This document shows, piece after piece, positions 1-11,500 of a DNA stretch of 64,000 bases. The notes under the pieces are model-generated. The model saw only the letters and a program-made list of their open reading frames with translations, had not been told where the DNA came from and did not search any database. Source of the stretch: Prorocentrum cordatum (taxonomy: Eukaryota > Sar > Dinophyceae > Prorocentrales > Prorocentraceae). The translations under genes were made by a program, and so were the position numbers. Positions within the stretch are counted from its first letter, which is position 1; every line of letters starts with the position of its first letter. The DNA is taken from assembly GCA_963575745.1 (NCBI GenBank), contig CAUYUJ010015697.1:191656-255655 (forward strand), in the 5' to 3' direction.

Positions 1-1600
1 CGTGCTGCTGGCGATCCTGACGACCGGCCGTCGTGGCGGTGCCGGGAGGGGGCGCCGACGGGCTTCTGGGAGGCCTCGCTGCCTCGCAGCGCGCTCCCGG
101 CGGTCCTCGACGACGCCGAAGACCCGGGGGGCCTCGCCACCGAGGAGGGCTTCGGGAACCCCGCGGACGTCGAGGACGACGACGAGGCAGCCGAGCTGGT
201 CGCTGAGCACGAGAAGAAGGGATGCGTCGTGGGTTTCGCGACCCAGGCTGACGTTTTTTGGGGAACCCCCCGCCCTCGGCCGCGTCGAGGTGATCGAAGA
301 GGAGCGCCTCGCCAAGATCAGGTGGGGGATCGCCTTCAACTGCCGCTGGGGCGGCCTGGCAGCAGCTTCGCAGGGATCTGAAAGGGCCATCCTCCCGCGG
401 ATCTCCACGGTCGCATTCGACTCGTTCGAGCTGTCCGTGCAGCCGGGGGGGCGAGGGCCTCGATCCTCGTCCTGGACTTCGCGGAAGCCTTTGGCAGACC
501 CTCCTCCTGCCAATCGAGAGGCTTTTCTTCGCCGCCGAACTCCGCGGACGATTGTTCGCCATCCTGCGCGCCGCGCAGGGGTCGCGCGGGGCGCCCCTGC
601 TGTGGGCGATGGTTGCGGCTTTGGTTCGCTTCCTCACTCAGGGGGCCTTGGTCCTGGATGTGGCTCTCCTGAGCTGTTGCGTGGACGACCCTGTCGTGGC
701 CCTCGCGGGCGCGCCGCGTGAGAGAGCCTGCTGCGTGGCGCTGGTCGTCTACTGCTGGCTGTCTCTCGGCTTCCCCCTGAGCTTCGAAAAGGGGCTGTTT
801 GGGGACAGCGTCGCGTGGGCCCCGAGCACCTTCCCCCGCCGGTCGGCGCAGGTGGCCGACTCGTGGGTCCCGCGGGCCCGCGTGGAGATCAGGGTAAAAA
901 TCAAGAAGGCCATTGCGATGGACGTCCTCGCCGCGTCGGGCGACAGCTTGCAGTCGAACGATAGAATATGCGCGGCCAAGTGCGCCCGCGTCGCCTCCCT
1001 GGCGTGCGTTCTGACGCCGTTCCACTGGCACCTCCGGGGCGCGTTATCCAGGGGCGCGCCGCAGCGCGCGACGAGCAGGTCCCCGCCAGGGTGCATGTGG
1101 GGAAAGCAGGCCCACCATTGCGTCGAGGTGGTGGCGGCGTCCTCCGAGCCGGGCACGGCGTCATCGAGCGGGTCTTTGATTCGGACGCTTCCCGCGGCGT
1201 CGGCCTCCAGATCGACGCGGGCACCGACGCCGGCCCGTTGGGGCCGGGAGCGATGCTCCTCGTCAGTGGTCGCGTCGACGAGTTCATCGCCGACCCGCTG
1301 ACGCAGTTAGACGTTGAGAATTTCGGCTTGCCGATTGGCGACGGGGCACTCGGTCAGCGCCCTCGCGATGCCCATCACGTGCTGAAGTGTTGGCGAAGGC
1401 GCCAACCTTGCAGCCTGCGAGGTAGCCTTGGACCCGGCCGAGACCGCGCGCGGGCCCGACGTCTGCGAGCACGCCCTGGCATTGCGAACGCGATCCCCGA
1501 TGCGTTATCGCGCCTCGCGGAGCCAGGCGCTCAGCAGCGCCTTCCGCGAGCGCCGCGCGGCGCGAGGCGCGCGCGGCCGGCCGCGCGAGACAATGTAGCT
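1..1600 (+). pseudogene. Decayed reverse transcriptase-RNase H polyprotein of a retrotransposon, partial at left edge
   Basis: Four successive frames together give a recognisable RT-RNase H core. An acidic linker (ELVAEHEKKGC, about 200-235) leads to a palm-entry segment (SERAILPRISTVAFDS, about 380-427). Motif A LVLDFAEAF lies at 466-492, where a base seems lost in a T run, so that the expected WQ follows in the next frame. Motif B AAQGSRGAPLLW is at 570-605 and motif C CCVDDP at 675-692, with Cys where Tyr is usual. An FEKG...VAW segment follows. The frame changes again near 1040-1080 into RNase H: TDAGPLGPGAMLL at 1223-1261 and the C-terminal IANAIPDALSRL at 1481-1516. The order fits an LTR- or DIRS-type pol rather than a LINE; the class cannot be fixed because the 5' part is outside the window. 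At least three frameshifts and the motif C change mean it is not functional. Confidence 0.8.
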
Positions 1601-1619
1601 TCTTCCGCGCGGCTGGCAT

Positions 1620-1768
1620 CGGGCTGCGAGTCAAATGTCCCACACGGCGCATCCAGGTATTCTCGCATCCTTGCATCACCACCACCGCTGGTCGTCGCTG
1701 AGGGTGATTCTGATTCTCACTAAGGAGATCATCATGTGGGGCTTTTCCGTCAGAGTAATGTTATTGGT
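1620..1768 (+). repeat. Sequence shared with 13512-13660, 3' flank of the retroelement
   Basis: From AAATGTCC through the CATCC.GGT.TTCTCGCATC region to CATGTGGGGC...TTTCGTC, this segment matches 13512-13660 in the same order with substitutions and small indels. Here it directly follows the RNase H end, and at 13.5 kb it follows satellite A. It could be the 3' end of the element or a host repeat into which both inserted. No gene is seen from 1600 to 1870. Confidence 0.6.
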
Positions 1769-1929
1769 GTCGCTTCTGAATTCTCACTATTGAAGAATAA
1801 GTATTATTGATCCCCACTCCAGTGACCATTGTGTTTTTTCAGTTGAAGTGCTTCCCCTGGGACTCGCACCTTGTTTTTCACCACGGCAAGTCACGGGGCT
1901 CAAACTGCGTTGTTGGCCCCCGGATTGCA

Positions 1930-2240
1930 ACAACAACGGCTCCCGCTTGAGACTTCCGCACCATTTAGCCAGGACCCCCGCTCCGGCCTGAGACTCCCTC
2001 GCGATTTACTTAGGAATCGCGCTTTCGCTTGGGACTCCATCTCAATTTATTCAGGAATCGCTCCCTCGGCGCTCAAGAGTCGCGCTCTCGTTGGAGACAC
2101 GCTTGCAATTTACTCAGGAATCGCGCTCTTGCGTTGGAATTCCCCGTGATTTACTCAAGCGCCGCGCTCCCGACACTCAGGTATCCAGGAGTCGCGCTCC
2201 CACTTAGGACTCCCTCACAGCTTACTTAGGAATCGGGATC
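1930..2240 (+). repeat. Tandem repeat of about 60 bp (GGAATCGCGCTC unit)
   Basis: The words AGGAATCGCGCTC, TTGGGACTCC and CAATTTACT recur in the same order about five times with point differences. Two overlapping open frames are by-products. No gene is visible from 1770 to 2250. Confidence 0.65.
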
Positions 2241-2249
2241 TCGCTGCCC

Positions 2250-3065
2250 TTCCGTTGCAGCCGTTTGTGGCCCCCTCGCTGCCCTTCGTGGACCCGTTGC
2301 AGCCCTTCGTGGCCCCTTCGCTGCCCTTCGTGGCCCCGTTCCAGTTTTTCGTGGCCCCGTCGCAGCCCTTCGTGGCCCCCTCGCTGCCCTTCGTGGCCCC
2401 GTCGCAGCCCTTCGTGGCTCCCTTGCTGCCTTTCGTGGCCCCGTCGCAGCCCTTCGTGGCTCCCTCGCTGCCCTTCATGGCCCCGTTGCAGCCCTTCGTG
2501 GCCCCCTCGCTGCCCTTCGTGGCCCCGTTGCAGTCCTCCGTGGCCCCCTTGCTGCACGTCGTGGCCCCGTCGCATCACCTCGTGGCCCCCTTGCTGCCCT
2601 TCGTGGCCCCGTCGCAGCACTTCGTGGCCCCCTCGCTGCCCGTCGTGGCCTCATATATGTACTCTTCTTGGCCCCCGCTCGTTCGCGCCCGTCGTGGCCC
2701 CATATGCATGCGCTTCGTGGCCCCGCTGTCGCCCTTCGTGGCCCCCTCGCTGCCCTTCGTGGCCTCGTTGCTGCCCTCGGCGGCCCAATCAATATACGCA
2801 TGGCCTTCGTGGCCCCCGCTCGTTCGCGCCTGTCGTGGCCCCAAATGCATGCCCTTCGTGGCCCCGCTGTCGCCCTTTGTGGCCCCCTCGCTGTCCTACG
2901 TGGCCCCGTTGCTACCCTCAGTGAACCCGTCGTTGCCCTCTGTGGCCCCGCATTATCTGCCCTTCGTGGCCCCCGCTCGTTCGCGCCCTTCGTGGCCCCA
3001 TACGCATGCCCTTCGTGACCCCGCTGTCGCCCTTCGTGGCCCCCTTCCTGCCCTTCGTGGCCCCG
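2250..3065 (+). repeat. 21-bp minisatellite (CCCTTCGTGGCCCCNTCGCTG)
   Basis: About 35 degenerate copies of a 21-bp unit. Because 21 is a multiple of three, several frames stay open: + strand FVAPSLP and PSWPPRC repeats and - strand EGATKG repeats. The unit is interrupted by a longer CCCGCTCGTTCGCGCC...CCATATGCATGC insert that itself recurs near 2680, 2815 and 2970, giving a second-order period of about 140-150 bp. I do not regard the resulting 417-codon frame as a gene. Confidence 0.85.
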
Positions 3066-3132
3066 CTCTCGCTCTCGCTCTCGCTTTCGCTCTTCGTCGT
3101 CGTCGTCGTCGTCGTCGTCGTCTTCGCCGCCG

Positions 3133-3196
<64 letters not shown>

Positions 3197-3200
3197 GGTC
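3066..3200 (+). repeat. CTCTCG and GTC microsatellites
   Basis: A short CTCTCG run passes into GTC triplets broken once by a CGCCGGC-containing stretch. It reads as poly-Val, poly-Ser or poly-Asp according to frame. Confidence 0.9.
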
Positions 3201-3383
3201 GGTCCCGTGTCCGTCCCTTTTGGGGTCGGGTTGCCGCCGATCAGCATTGCCGCTGGCCCGGCCTGCAGGGAAGAAAGATATCCCTCCTAAAAGGGGCACG
3301 ATGGAAGACGAAGAGGTCGGGCATCGATGGTTTGGGAAATACACGTTTAATGACATTCGATCAGATAAGAGCGAACCGTCTTA

Positions 3384-3453
3384 ACATTATTGTTGTTGAT
3401 GATGCTGATGATGCGGATGACGATGGTAGTGGTGGTGGTGGTGGTGGTGGTGG

Positions 3454-3497
<44 letters not shown>

Positions 3498-3505
3498 GTG
3501 GTGTT
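3384..3505 (+). repeat. GAT/GGT microsatellite
   Basis: Near-pure GAT triplets with a GGT block in the middle. The poly-His frame on the minus strand is a repeat translation. Confidence 0.9.
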
Positions 3506-3764
3506 TAGGAGGAATTTCTGTAGGAGGGGCAAGAGGAGGGGGGAGGGAGGAAAAGTACGACTGGGTGATCATTGTGGGTCGCGGAACATATCAAGCCCCC
3601 TGGGGCACAAGCTGTTGCCTCCAGTGGATTACTGTCGGCTCTCCCGCTGTGTTCGCAGCCCTTGCGCCAGTGGCTTCCGCCAGCCTTCAGAGGCCAGCAG
3701 CGCCGACGCCGAAGGGAGATCACAGGAAATCCCAGTGGTGGCCTCCTCCCGGTCTTCCTTCTTT

Positions 3765-3828
3765 CCTCCTCATCTCGGCCTCCCCTCAGGCGGCCGCGGC
3801 CGCCCGAGGGGAGGCCGAGATGAGGAGG
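3765..3828. repeat. Perfect 23-bp-arm hairpin with NotI-like GC centre
   Basis: Left arm 3765-3787 and right arm 3806-3828 are exact reverse complements (CATCTCGGCCTCCCC within the left arm). The 18-base centre is itself mostly palindromic (GCGGCCGCGGCCGC). A further copy of the arm word CTCGGCCTCCCCTC lies near 3862. The surrounding 3505-4095 holds no recognisable gene. Confidence 0.85.
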
Positions 3829-4099
3829 ACAGATCACAGCTTCAGACATCAGCACCATCACCTCGGCCTCCCCTCTCTTCTCCTCGCTCCTCCCTCCTCC
3901 CCAGACATCCGCCGATGTGTTGTTTTCAATCTGCGGCCCCCCGCGCCATGGGGCCCGGGGGCGCCGCGCCGGGCGAGAGCCCTCGAGCTGCCGCCCTCGC
4001 GCCGCGGGCGTGCCGCTCCGGGCGGCCGCGGCCGCCGCGGGCGCAGTGCTGGGGGCCAGAGGGGGAGGCTCGGAGGGTTCAGCAGCAAATCATGGGGGC

Positions 4100-4595
4100 C
4101 TGGAGGAGATTCACCTCCTCCTCCTCCTTCTCCTCCTTCCTAGTCCTTCTCCTAGTCCTCCTCCTCCTCCTCCTCCTCCTCCTCCTCCTCCTCCTCCTCC
4201 TCCTCCTCCTCCCCCTTCTCCTCTCCTCCTCCTCCCCGTCCTCCCCCTCCCTCCCGCCCTCCTCCCTCCTCCTCCTCCTCCTCCTCTCTCACCCTCCTCC
4301 TCCTCCCGCCGCCTCCTCAACTCCTCCTCCTCCTCCTCTCCTCCTCCCCTCCTAGTCCTCCTCCTCCTCCTCTCCTCCTCCTCTCCTATTCCTCCTCCTA
4401 GTCCTCCTCCTCGTCCTCCTCCTCTCCTCCTCCCTCCTCCTCCTCCCCTCCCCTCCTCCTCCTCTCCTCCTCCTCCTCCTCCCCTCCTCCTCCTCCTCCT
4501 CCTCCTCCTCCTCTCCTCCTCCTCCTTGTCCTCCTCCTCCTCCTCCTCCTCCTCCTCCTCCTCCTCCTCCTCCTCCTCCTCCTCCTCCTCCACTC
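4100..4595 (+). repeat. Polypyrimidine tract of TCC triplets
   Basis: About 500 bases almost purely C and T on the + strand, with only rare A or G. The region 4596-4970 that follows is GC-rich, single-copy in this window and has no convincing frame. Confidence 0.9.
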
Positions 4596-4984
4596 CGGTG
4601 CCAGCACCTCGCCGGCGCCCTGTCGGGCTTTCGGGGAGGCCGTCGTCGCCGCCGCCGGAGGTGCGCCCCGGAGTCGTGGTCGGAGCGCGCCCCGGGAGAG
4701 GCCCGGGTTGCCAGAGATCCAGCGTATCGAAAAAATCCAGGCGGAGGTTTTTCTAAATTTTCGGCCTCTGGCGGCCCTCGCCGGGCCCTGGGACCGTCAA
4801 AACACGACTCAGGATGAGACGCCGGTCCTGGAGAATGGGTGGAGACTTCCGGGGATCCCGTTGTGAACAAATCACGACATCGGACCTCTGGGGAGCAGCG
4901 GCATCGGCACTTTGCCCCCTCTTCCCGAGATGGAGTTTTTGTTTCTACTCCGTCCGCGTCGGCGCTGCCAGGTCCCTCCTCCTT

Positions 4985-5222
4985 CCCAGCCTCCCTCCTC
5001 ATCTTTCTCTGCTCACACTCGCGCTCGCACTCACTCAATCATATACTCAGACTCGCTCGTACTCAGATTTGCTGATGCCCAGATCGACCCACACTCAGAG
5101 TCATTCATACTCTGACTCAGTCACCTCACTTCCTCCCTCAGACTCAGTCATGCTCAGACTGACTCTTACCTTCATGCAGACTCAGTCACATCAGTTCTTG
5201 ATTCAGACTCGCGCATGCTCAT
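4985..5222 (+). repeat. Degenerate ACTCAGACTC minisatellite
   Basis: Loose repeats of CTCAGACTC and CACTCATAC words, related to the longer array at 13895-14345. In both places the array lies next to a satellite that contains the GGATGTCTCAGGCG word. Confidence 0.6.
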
Positions 5223-5590
5223 GCTCATTCACGCAGGCAGACTGTGAGGATGTTTCTGGCGAGGCGCTAGTTTCAGCACTCCCAGGGAGATCCACTAGGT
5301 GGGGGTATCTCCCTCCTCCGTTCGCGCCCAGATTGTGGGGATGTCTCAGGCGATTCGTTTGTTTGGGTGCCGAACATATTTGCTTTAAGAACAGATTTTG
5401 AGGATGTCTCAGGCGAGGCGCTGGCTTCACCACTTCAAGGGGGAGCCGCCATGGGGTATCTCATTCCTCCGTTCGCGCCCAAGCTGTGGGGAGTCAGGCG
5501 ATTTGTTTGTTTGGATGCCGAACGTCCTTTGCTTTCAGAGCAGATTTTGAGGATGTCTCACGCGGTTTGCCTGTTTATGCCCCCCTGATT
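5222..5590 (+). repeat. Satellite of about 160 bp containing GAGGATGTCTCAGGCG
   Basis: Two and a half units. Shared landmarks are GAGGATGT.TC..GCG, CTCCGTTCGCGCCCA, GGCGATT.GTTTGTTTGG and TTTGCTTT. The trailing GGTTTGCCTGTTT...CCCC recurs at 13848-13866. Confidence 0.7.
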
Positions 5591-5789
5591 TTTTGGGGTC
5601 ATACAATGCTCACCGCGATGTAGCAGTCCCTTTTGATATAATCCCCTCATCCTCAGTGGTGTTCTTGTTTCCCTGTACACCCTCGCAGTCCTCGCACCCG
5701 CACCATCCTTTGATCATCATCTCTCACTCTTATCACGACCTTGCATCATCGCCTCTCACGCTCACCACGATCACAATAATAACAATAGT

Positions 5790-5848
5790 GATAATACTTA
5801 TCGTCGTCGTCGTCGTCGTCGTGGTCGTCGTCGTCGTCGTCGTCGTCG

Positions 5849-5909
<61 letters not shown>

Positions 5910-5912
5910 GAG
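5790..5912 (+). repeat. GTC/ATC microsatellite
   Basis: GTC triplets switch abruptly to ATC triplets near 5851. All frames are homopolymeric. From 5591 to 5790 only a copy of the word TCACCGCGATGTAGCAG is seen; it recurs near 13661. Confidence 0.9.
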
Positions 5913-5924
5913 CATCATAATTTG

Positions 5925-8035
5925 TGCACCCCAAGGATGCAAATCTTGAGGATGTCTCGAACGGGGGCCTTGTATGTGAGTGCGTTGCGAGAAGGTCTCA
6001 GGCGGGAGCCCCCTTCCTATGGGATTCGCATTCCATGTTGGTAGTTGAAGCGGGCCATCGGACAAATGTATCAGGCCCAGCACTTGAGCACCCCAAGAGG
6101 GAAAATCGTGAGGATGTCGCGAGCGGGGGCCTCGTCTGTGAGTGCATGGCGAGGGAATCTCAGGCGGGCGTGCCTTCCCTCTGGGGCCTGCTTTCCATGT
6201 TGGTACTCCAGGCGGGTAATCGGACAACTTTACCAGGCAATGCACTTCAGCGCCCCAAGGGGGCAAGCCGCGTGGATGTCTCGAGCATGGGCCTCGTCTG
6301 TGATTGAATTGCGATTATGGGGCCGGCAGATCATGTTAGCTGTTCGAGCGGGTCATCGGACAATCGATTAGGCAGAGCACTTGGGCATCCCAAGGACGCA
6401 GATCGTGAGGATGTCTCAATCGAGGGCCTCGTCTGTGAGTGAATTGTAAGGAAGTCTCAGGCGGGTGCCCCCTCCCTATTGGGCCCGCACTTCATGTGTA
6501 TCCGTGTGTTGTCACGACAAATTTGTAGTTGTCTTCACTTTGGGATCCTCAGGAACGAAGGTTGAGACCAAGGCTCCCAGGCTTCTGCTGAAGTCTCACG
6601 CGGGAGCCCCCACCATTTGGGGCCCGCAGATGATGCTAGTAATCCGAGCGGGTTTGGCTTATTGTGGCCGGCAAAGCACTGAGCACCCCAAAGGCGCAAA
6701 TCGTGAGGATGTCTCGAGCGGGGGCCTCGCGTGTGAGTCCATGGCGCGGATGTTCCAGTTGGGCCCCCCCTACGTGGCCCGCACTTCACTAGCCTATTGT
6801 AGCAAGCACATCACTTGTGCACCCCACGGGGGTCAATCGTGAGGATGTCTCGAGCGGCAACCTCGTCTGTGAGCGAATTGGAGGAAGTCTCCAGCGGGAG
6901 CCCATCTCTATGGGGCCCGCACTTTATGTTGGGAATCCGATCGGGTCATCGGGATACAATACCAGGCATAGCACTTGTGCGACCCAAGGGACAAATCGTG
7001 AGGATGTCTCGAGCGGGGGCCGTGTCTGTGAGTGAATTGCGGGGCAGTCTCAGGCGGGAGCCCCCGTGTCATTGGCTGACTGTAGCAGTCATGACACTTG
7101 AGCACCCAGGGGACAAATTGTGGGGATGTCTCGAGCGAGATTTCCGTCCGTGAGTCCATTGCGAGGAAGTCTCAGGCGGGAGCTTTCTTCCCTTTGGAGC
7201 CTTGTGCCCTCTTCCTCCCGGGCTGGTCATTTGCTTTTTGGAGCAGGCGAAGCATTGAGCACCCCAAGGGCGCAAATCGTGAGGATGTCTCGAACGGTGG
7301 CCTTGTATGTGAGTGCGTTGCGAGGAAGTCTCAGGCGGGAGCCCCCTTCCTCTGGGATTCGCATTCCATGTTGGTAGTTGAAGCGGGTCATCGGACAAAT
7401 GTATCAGGCCCAGCACTTGAGCATCCCAAGAGGGAAAATCGCGAGGATGTCGCGAGCGGGGGCCTCGTCTGTGAGTGCATGGCGAGGGAATCTCAGGCGG
7501 GCGTGCCTTCCCTCTGGGGCCTGCTTCCCATGTTGGTACTCCAGGCGGGTAATCGGACAACTTTACCAGGCATTGCACTTCAGCACCCCAAGGGGGCAAG
7601 CCGTGCGGATGTTTCGAGCATGGGCCTCGTCTGTGATTGAATTGCGATTATGGGGCCGGCAGGTCATGTTAGCTATTCGAGCGGGTCATCGGACAATCGA
7701 TTAGGCAGAGCACTTGGGCATCCCAAGGACGCAGATCGTGAGGATGTCTCAATCGAGGGCCTCGTCTGTGAGTGAATTGCAAGGAAGTCTCAGGCGGGTG
7801 CCCCCTCCCTATTGGGCCCGCACTTCATGTGGGTAATCCGGGTGGGTCATCGGACAATTTGTAGTTGTCTTCACTTTGGGATCCTCATGAACGAAGGTTG
7901 ATACCAAGACTCCCAGGCTCCTGTGCCACTAAGACTTCCCCAGGCTCCTGCTGAAGTCTCACGCGGGACCCCACTCCCTGGGCCGCGCCGATTATGCTAG
8001 TTTGAGGGAGTTTCTGTGGCACGCACGGTCTCCTC
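5925..8035 (+). repeat. Satellite A, about 160-bp unit, first block
   Basis: Each unit carries GTGAGGATGTCTCGAGCG, GGGGGCCTCGTCTGTGAGTG, a TCTCAGGCGGGAGCCCCC word, a CCATGTTGGTA or CATGTTAG word and a TTGAGCACCCCAAGG end. Units diverge from one another, but groups of units are duplicated: 5930-6465 corresponds to 7275-7815 (offset about 1.34 kb), and 6650-7850 to 9745-10940 (offset about 3.09 kb). Long open frames here are by-products. Confidence 0.85.
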
Positions 8036-8040
8036 AACCC

Positions 8041-9442
8041 CCCGGCTCGAAGAGCACGAGCCCCGAAGAGCACGAGCCAGAGCGGCCTCCGGCACCGTTT
8101 CCGGACGGATCCGCTGGATCCGCTGGATCTGGTGACGAATCCCAAACCGGCGCCCTCGCCTGAGACATCCTCACAAACGGGCCCCGGGGGGGATGCCCAG
8201 AGGAGCCCAGAGCGGCCTCCGGCACCGTTTCCGGACGGATCCGCTGGATCCGCTGGGTCCGCTGGATCCGGTGACGAATCCCAAACCGGCGCCCTCGCCT
8301 GAGACATCCTCACAAAACGGGCCCCGGGGGGGATGCCCAGAGGAGCCCAGAGCGGCCTCCGGCACCGTTTCCGGGCGGATCCGCTGGATCCGCTGGATCC
8401 GGTGACGAATCCCAAACCGGCGCCCTCGCCTGAGACATCCTCACAAAACGGGCCCCGGGGGGTATGCCCAGAGGAGCCCAGAGCGGCCTCCGGCACCGTT
8501 TCCGGACGGATCCGCTGGATCCGCTGGATCCGGTGACGAATCCCAAACCGGCGCCCTCGCCTGAGACATCCTCACAAAACGGGCCCCGGGGGGATGCCCA
8601 GAGGAGCCCAGAGCGGCCTCCGGCACAGTTTCCGGACGGATCCGCTGGATCCGCTGGATCCGGTGACGAATCCCAAACTGGCGCCCTCGCCTGAGACATC
8701 CTCACAAAACGGGCCCCGGGGGGGATGCCCAGAGGAGCCCAGAGCGGCCTCCGTCACCGTTTCCGGACGGATCCGCTGGATCCGCTGGATCCGGTGACGA
8801 ATCCCAAACCGGCGCCCTCGCCTGAGACATCCTCACAAAACGGGCCCCGGGGGGGATGCCCAGATGAGCCCAGAGCGGCCTCCGGCACCGTTTCCGGACG
8901 GATCCGCTGGATCCGCTGGATCCGGTGACGAATCCCAAACCGGCGCCCTCGCCTGAGACATCCTCACAAAACGGGCCCCGGGGGGGATGCCCAGAGGAGC
9001 CCAGAGCGGCCTCCGGCACCGTTTCCGGACGGATCCGCTGGATCCGCTGGATCTGGTGACTAATCCCAAACCGGCGCCCTCGCCTGAGACATCCTCACAA
9101 AACGGGCCCCGGGGGGGATGCCCAGAGGAGCCCAGAGCGGCCTCCGGCACCGTTTCCGGACGGATCCGCTGGATCCGCTGGATCCGCTGGATCCGGTGAC
9201 GAATCCCAAACCGGCGCCCTCGCCTGAGACATCCTCACGAAACGGGCCCCGGGGGGGATGCCCAGAGGAGCCCAGAGCGGCCTCCGGCACCGTTTCCGAC
9301 GGATCCGCTGGATCCGCTGGATCCGGTGACGAATCCCAAACCGGCGCCCTCGCCTGAGACATCCTCACAAAACGGGCCCCGGGGGGGATGCCCAGAGGAG
9401 CCCAGAGCGGCCTCCGGCACCGGTTCCGGACGGACGACCTGA
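8041..9442 (+). repeat. Satellite B, 131-bp unit, first array (about 10 copies)
   Basis: Unit landmarks are CCAGAGCGGCCTCCGGCACC, a GGATCCGCT nonamer present two to four times, GGTGACGAATCCCAAACCGG and CGCCTGAGACATCCTCACAA. Unit length varies in steps of 9 with the nonamer number (131, 140 bases). Units are far more alike than those of satellite A, so this array is younger or better homogenised. The CGCCTGAGACATCCTCAC word is the reverse complement of the satellite A core. Confidence 0.9.
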
Positions 9443-9477
9443 CTGCATAACACGCCTGGATATGCCGACGGGGGCGA

Positions 9478-9548
9478 AGGAGGAGGAGGAGGAGGAGGAG
9501 GAGGAGGAGGAGGAGGAGGAGGAGGAGGAGGAGGAGGAGGAGGAGGGG
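9478..9548 (+). repeat. GGA microsatellite
   Basis: Pure GGA triplets placed directly after the end of satellite B, as also at 12720-12785. Confidence 0.9.
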
Positions 9549-9745
9549 GAGGGGGCAGGCGAGGGAGCCCATGCCCTTTTGGAGGGGCCCTGAGGGAGCC
9601 CTGATGGGCTTCCGGCACCATGGAGAGGTCCTGTGGGGCGGCCGCCCCTTCTTCTCTCGGTCGTTTCCCTCTCGCCCAGAAGCGCGCGCCCCTTCTTCTA
9701 TATATGCAGAAACTCCCGATCAACCGCAGAGCGGCGGATGTTAAT
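9549..9745 (+). repeat. Single-copy-like segment duplicated at 12790-12992
   Basis: From GATGGGCTTCCGGCACCATG through the GGTCGTTTCCCTCTCGCCC word to CTCCCGATCAACCGCAGAGC the two copies are nearly identical (offset about 3.25 kb). The segment links the end of satellite B to the restart of satellite A. Confidence 0.85.
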
Positions 9746-11400
9746 CCGAGCGGGTTTGGCTTATTGTGGCCGGCAAAGCACTGAGCACCCCAAAGGCGCA
9801 AATCGTGAGGATGTCTCGAGCGGGGGCCTCGCGTGTGAGTCCATGGCGCGGATGTTCCAGTTGGGCCCCCCCCTGCGTGGCCCGCACTTCACTAGCCTTC
9901 TGTAGCAAGCACATCACTTGTGCACCCCAACGGCGCCAATCGTGAGGATGTCTCGAGCGGCAACCTCGTCTGTGAGCGAATTGGAGGAAGTCTCCAGCGG
10001 GAGTCCTTCTCTATGGGGCCCGGTTGGGAATCCGATCGGGTCATCGGGATACAATACCAGACATAGCACTTGTGCGACCCAAGGGACAAATCGTGAGGAT
10101 GTTTCGAGCGGGGGCCGTGTCTGTGAGTGAATTGCGGGGCAGTCTCAGGCGGGAGCCCCCGTGTCATTGGGTGATTGTAGCAGTCATGACAGTTGAGCAC
10201 CTGGGGGACAAATTGTGAGGATGTCTCGAGCGAGATTTCCGTCTGTGAGTCAATTGCGAGGAAGTCTCAGGCGGGAGCTTTCTTCCCTTTGGAGCCTTGT
10301 ACCCTCTTCCTCCTGGGCTGGTCATTTGCTTTTTGGAGCAGGCGAAGCATTGAGCACCCCAAGGGCGCAAATCGTGAGGATGTCTCGAACGGTGGCCTTG
10401 TATGTGAGTGCGTTGCGAGGAGGTCTCAGGCGGGAGCCCCCTTCCTCTGGGATTCGCATTCCATGTTGGTAGTTGAAGCGGGTCATCGGACAAATGTATC
10501 AGGCCCAGCACTTGAGCACCCCAAGAGGAAAAATCGCGAGGATGTCGCGAGCGGGGGCCTTGTCTGTGAGTGCATGGCGAGGGAATCTCAGGCGGGCGTG
10601 CCTTCCCTCTGGGGCCTGCTTCCCATGTTGGTACTCCAGGCGGGTAATCGGACAACTTTACCAGGCATTGCACTTCAGCACCCCAAGGGGGCAAGCCGTG
10701 CGGATGTTTCGAGCATGGGCCTCGTCTGTGATTGAATTGCGATTATGGGGCCGGCAGGTCATGTTAGCTATTCGAGCGGGTCATCGGACAATCGATTAGG
10801 CAGAGCACTTGGGCATCCCAAGGACGCAGATCGTGAGGATGTCTCAATCGAGGGCCTCGTCTGTGAGTGAATTGCAAGGAAGTCTCAGGCGGGTGCCCCC
10901 TCCCTATTGGGCCCGCACTTCATGTGGGTAATCCGGGTGGATCAAACTTGTAATTGTCGCTCCTCAGGAATGGAGGTTGATACTAAGGCTCCCAGGCTCC
11001 TGCTGAAGTCTCACGCGGGAGCCCGGCCCGCAGATAATGCTAGTAATCCGAGCGGGTTATTGGCCGAGTGTAGCAGGCAAAGCACTGAGCACCCCAAGGG
11101 CGTAAATCGTGAGGATGTCTCGAGCGGGGGCCTCGTGTGTGAGTCAATGGCGCGGATGTTTCAGTTGGGCCCCCCCCTGCCTATGTGGCTCGCACTTCAT
11201 GTTGGTAATCTGAGCGGGGCATTAGCCTATTGTAGCAAGCACATCACTTGTGCACCCCAAGGCGGCAAATCATGAGGATGTCTCGAGTGGCAACCTCGCC
11301 TGTGAGCGAATAAGCGGGAGCCCCCTCTCTATGGGGCCCGCACTTCATGTTGGGAATCCGAGCGGGTCATCGGGATACAATGCCAGGCATAGCACTTGTG
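9746..11400 (+). repeat. Satellite A, second block
   Basis: Continues the same units as 6650-7850 in the same order with few differences. The block runs into an assembly gap. Confidence 0.85.
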
Positions 11401-11500
11401 NNNNNNNNNNNNNNNNNNNNNNNNNNNNNNNNNNNNNNNNNNNNNNNNNNNNNNNNNNNNNNNNNNNNNNNNNNNNNNNNNNNNNNNNNNNNNNNNNNNN
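11401..11500. other. Assembly gap of 100 N
   Basis: A run of exactly 100 N is a conventional placeholder. The left side is satellite A and the right side is mid-unit satellite B, so the A-to-B junction and an unknown number of B copies are missing. Confidence 0.95.

Noticed and set aside
2255-3508. 417-codon + frame rich in FVAP repeats
   Set aside because: It follows a 21-bp minisatellite and then GTC and GAT triplets. All frames are open for the same reason and there is no start, domain or splice context.
3917-4756. Long Pro/Ser/Leu frames in the pyrimidine tract
   Set aside because: Pure triplet-repeat translation; the shifted frames and the other strand are equally open.
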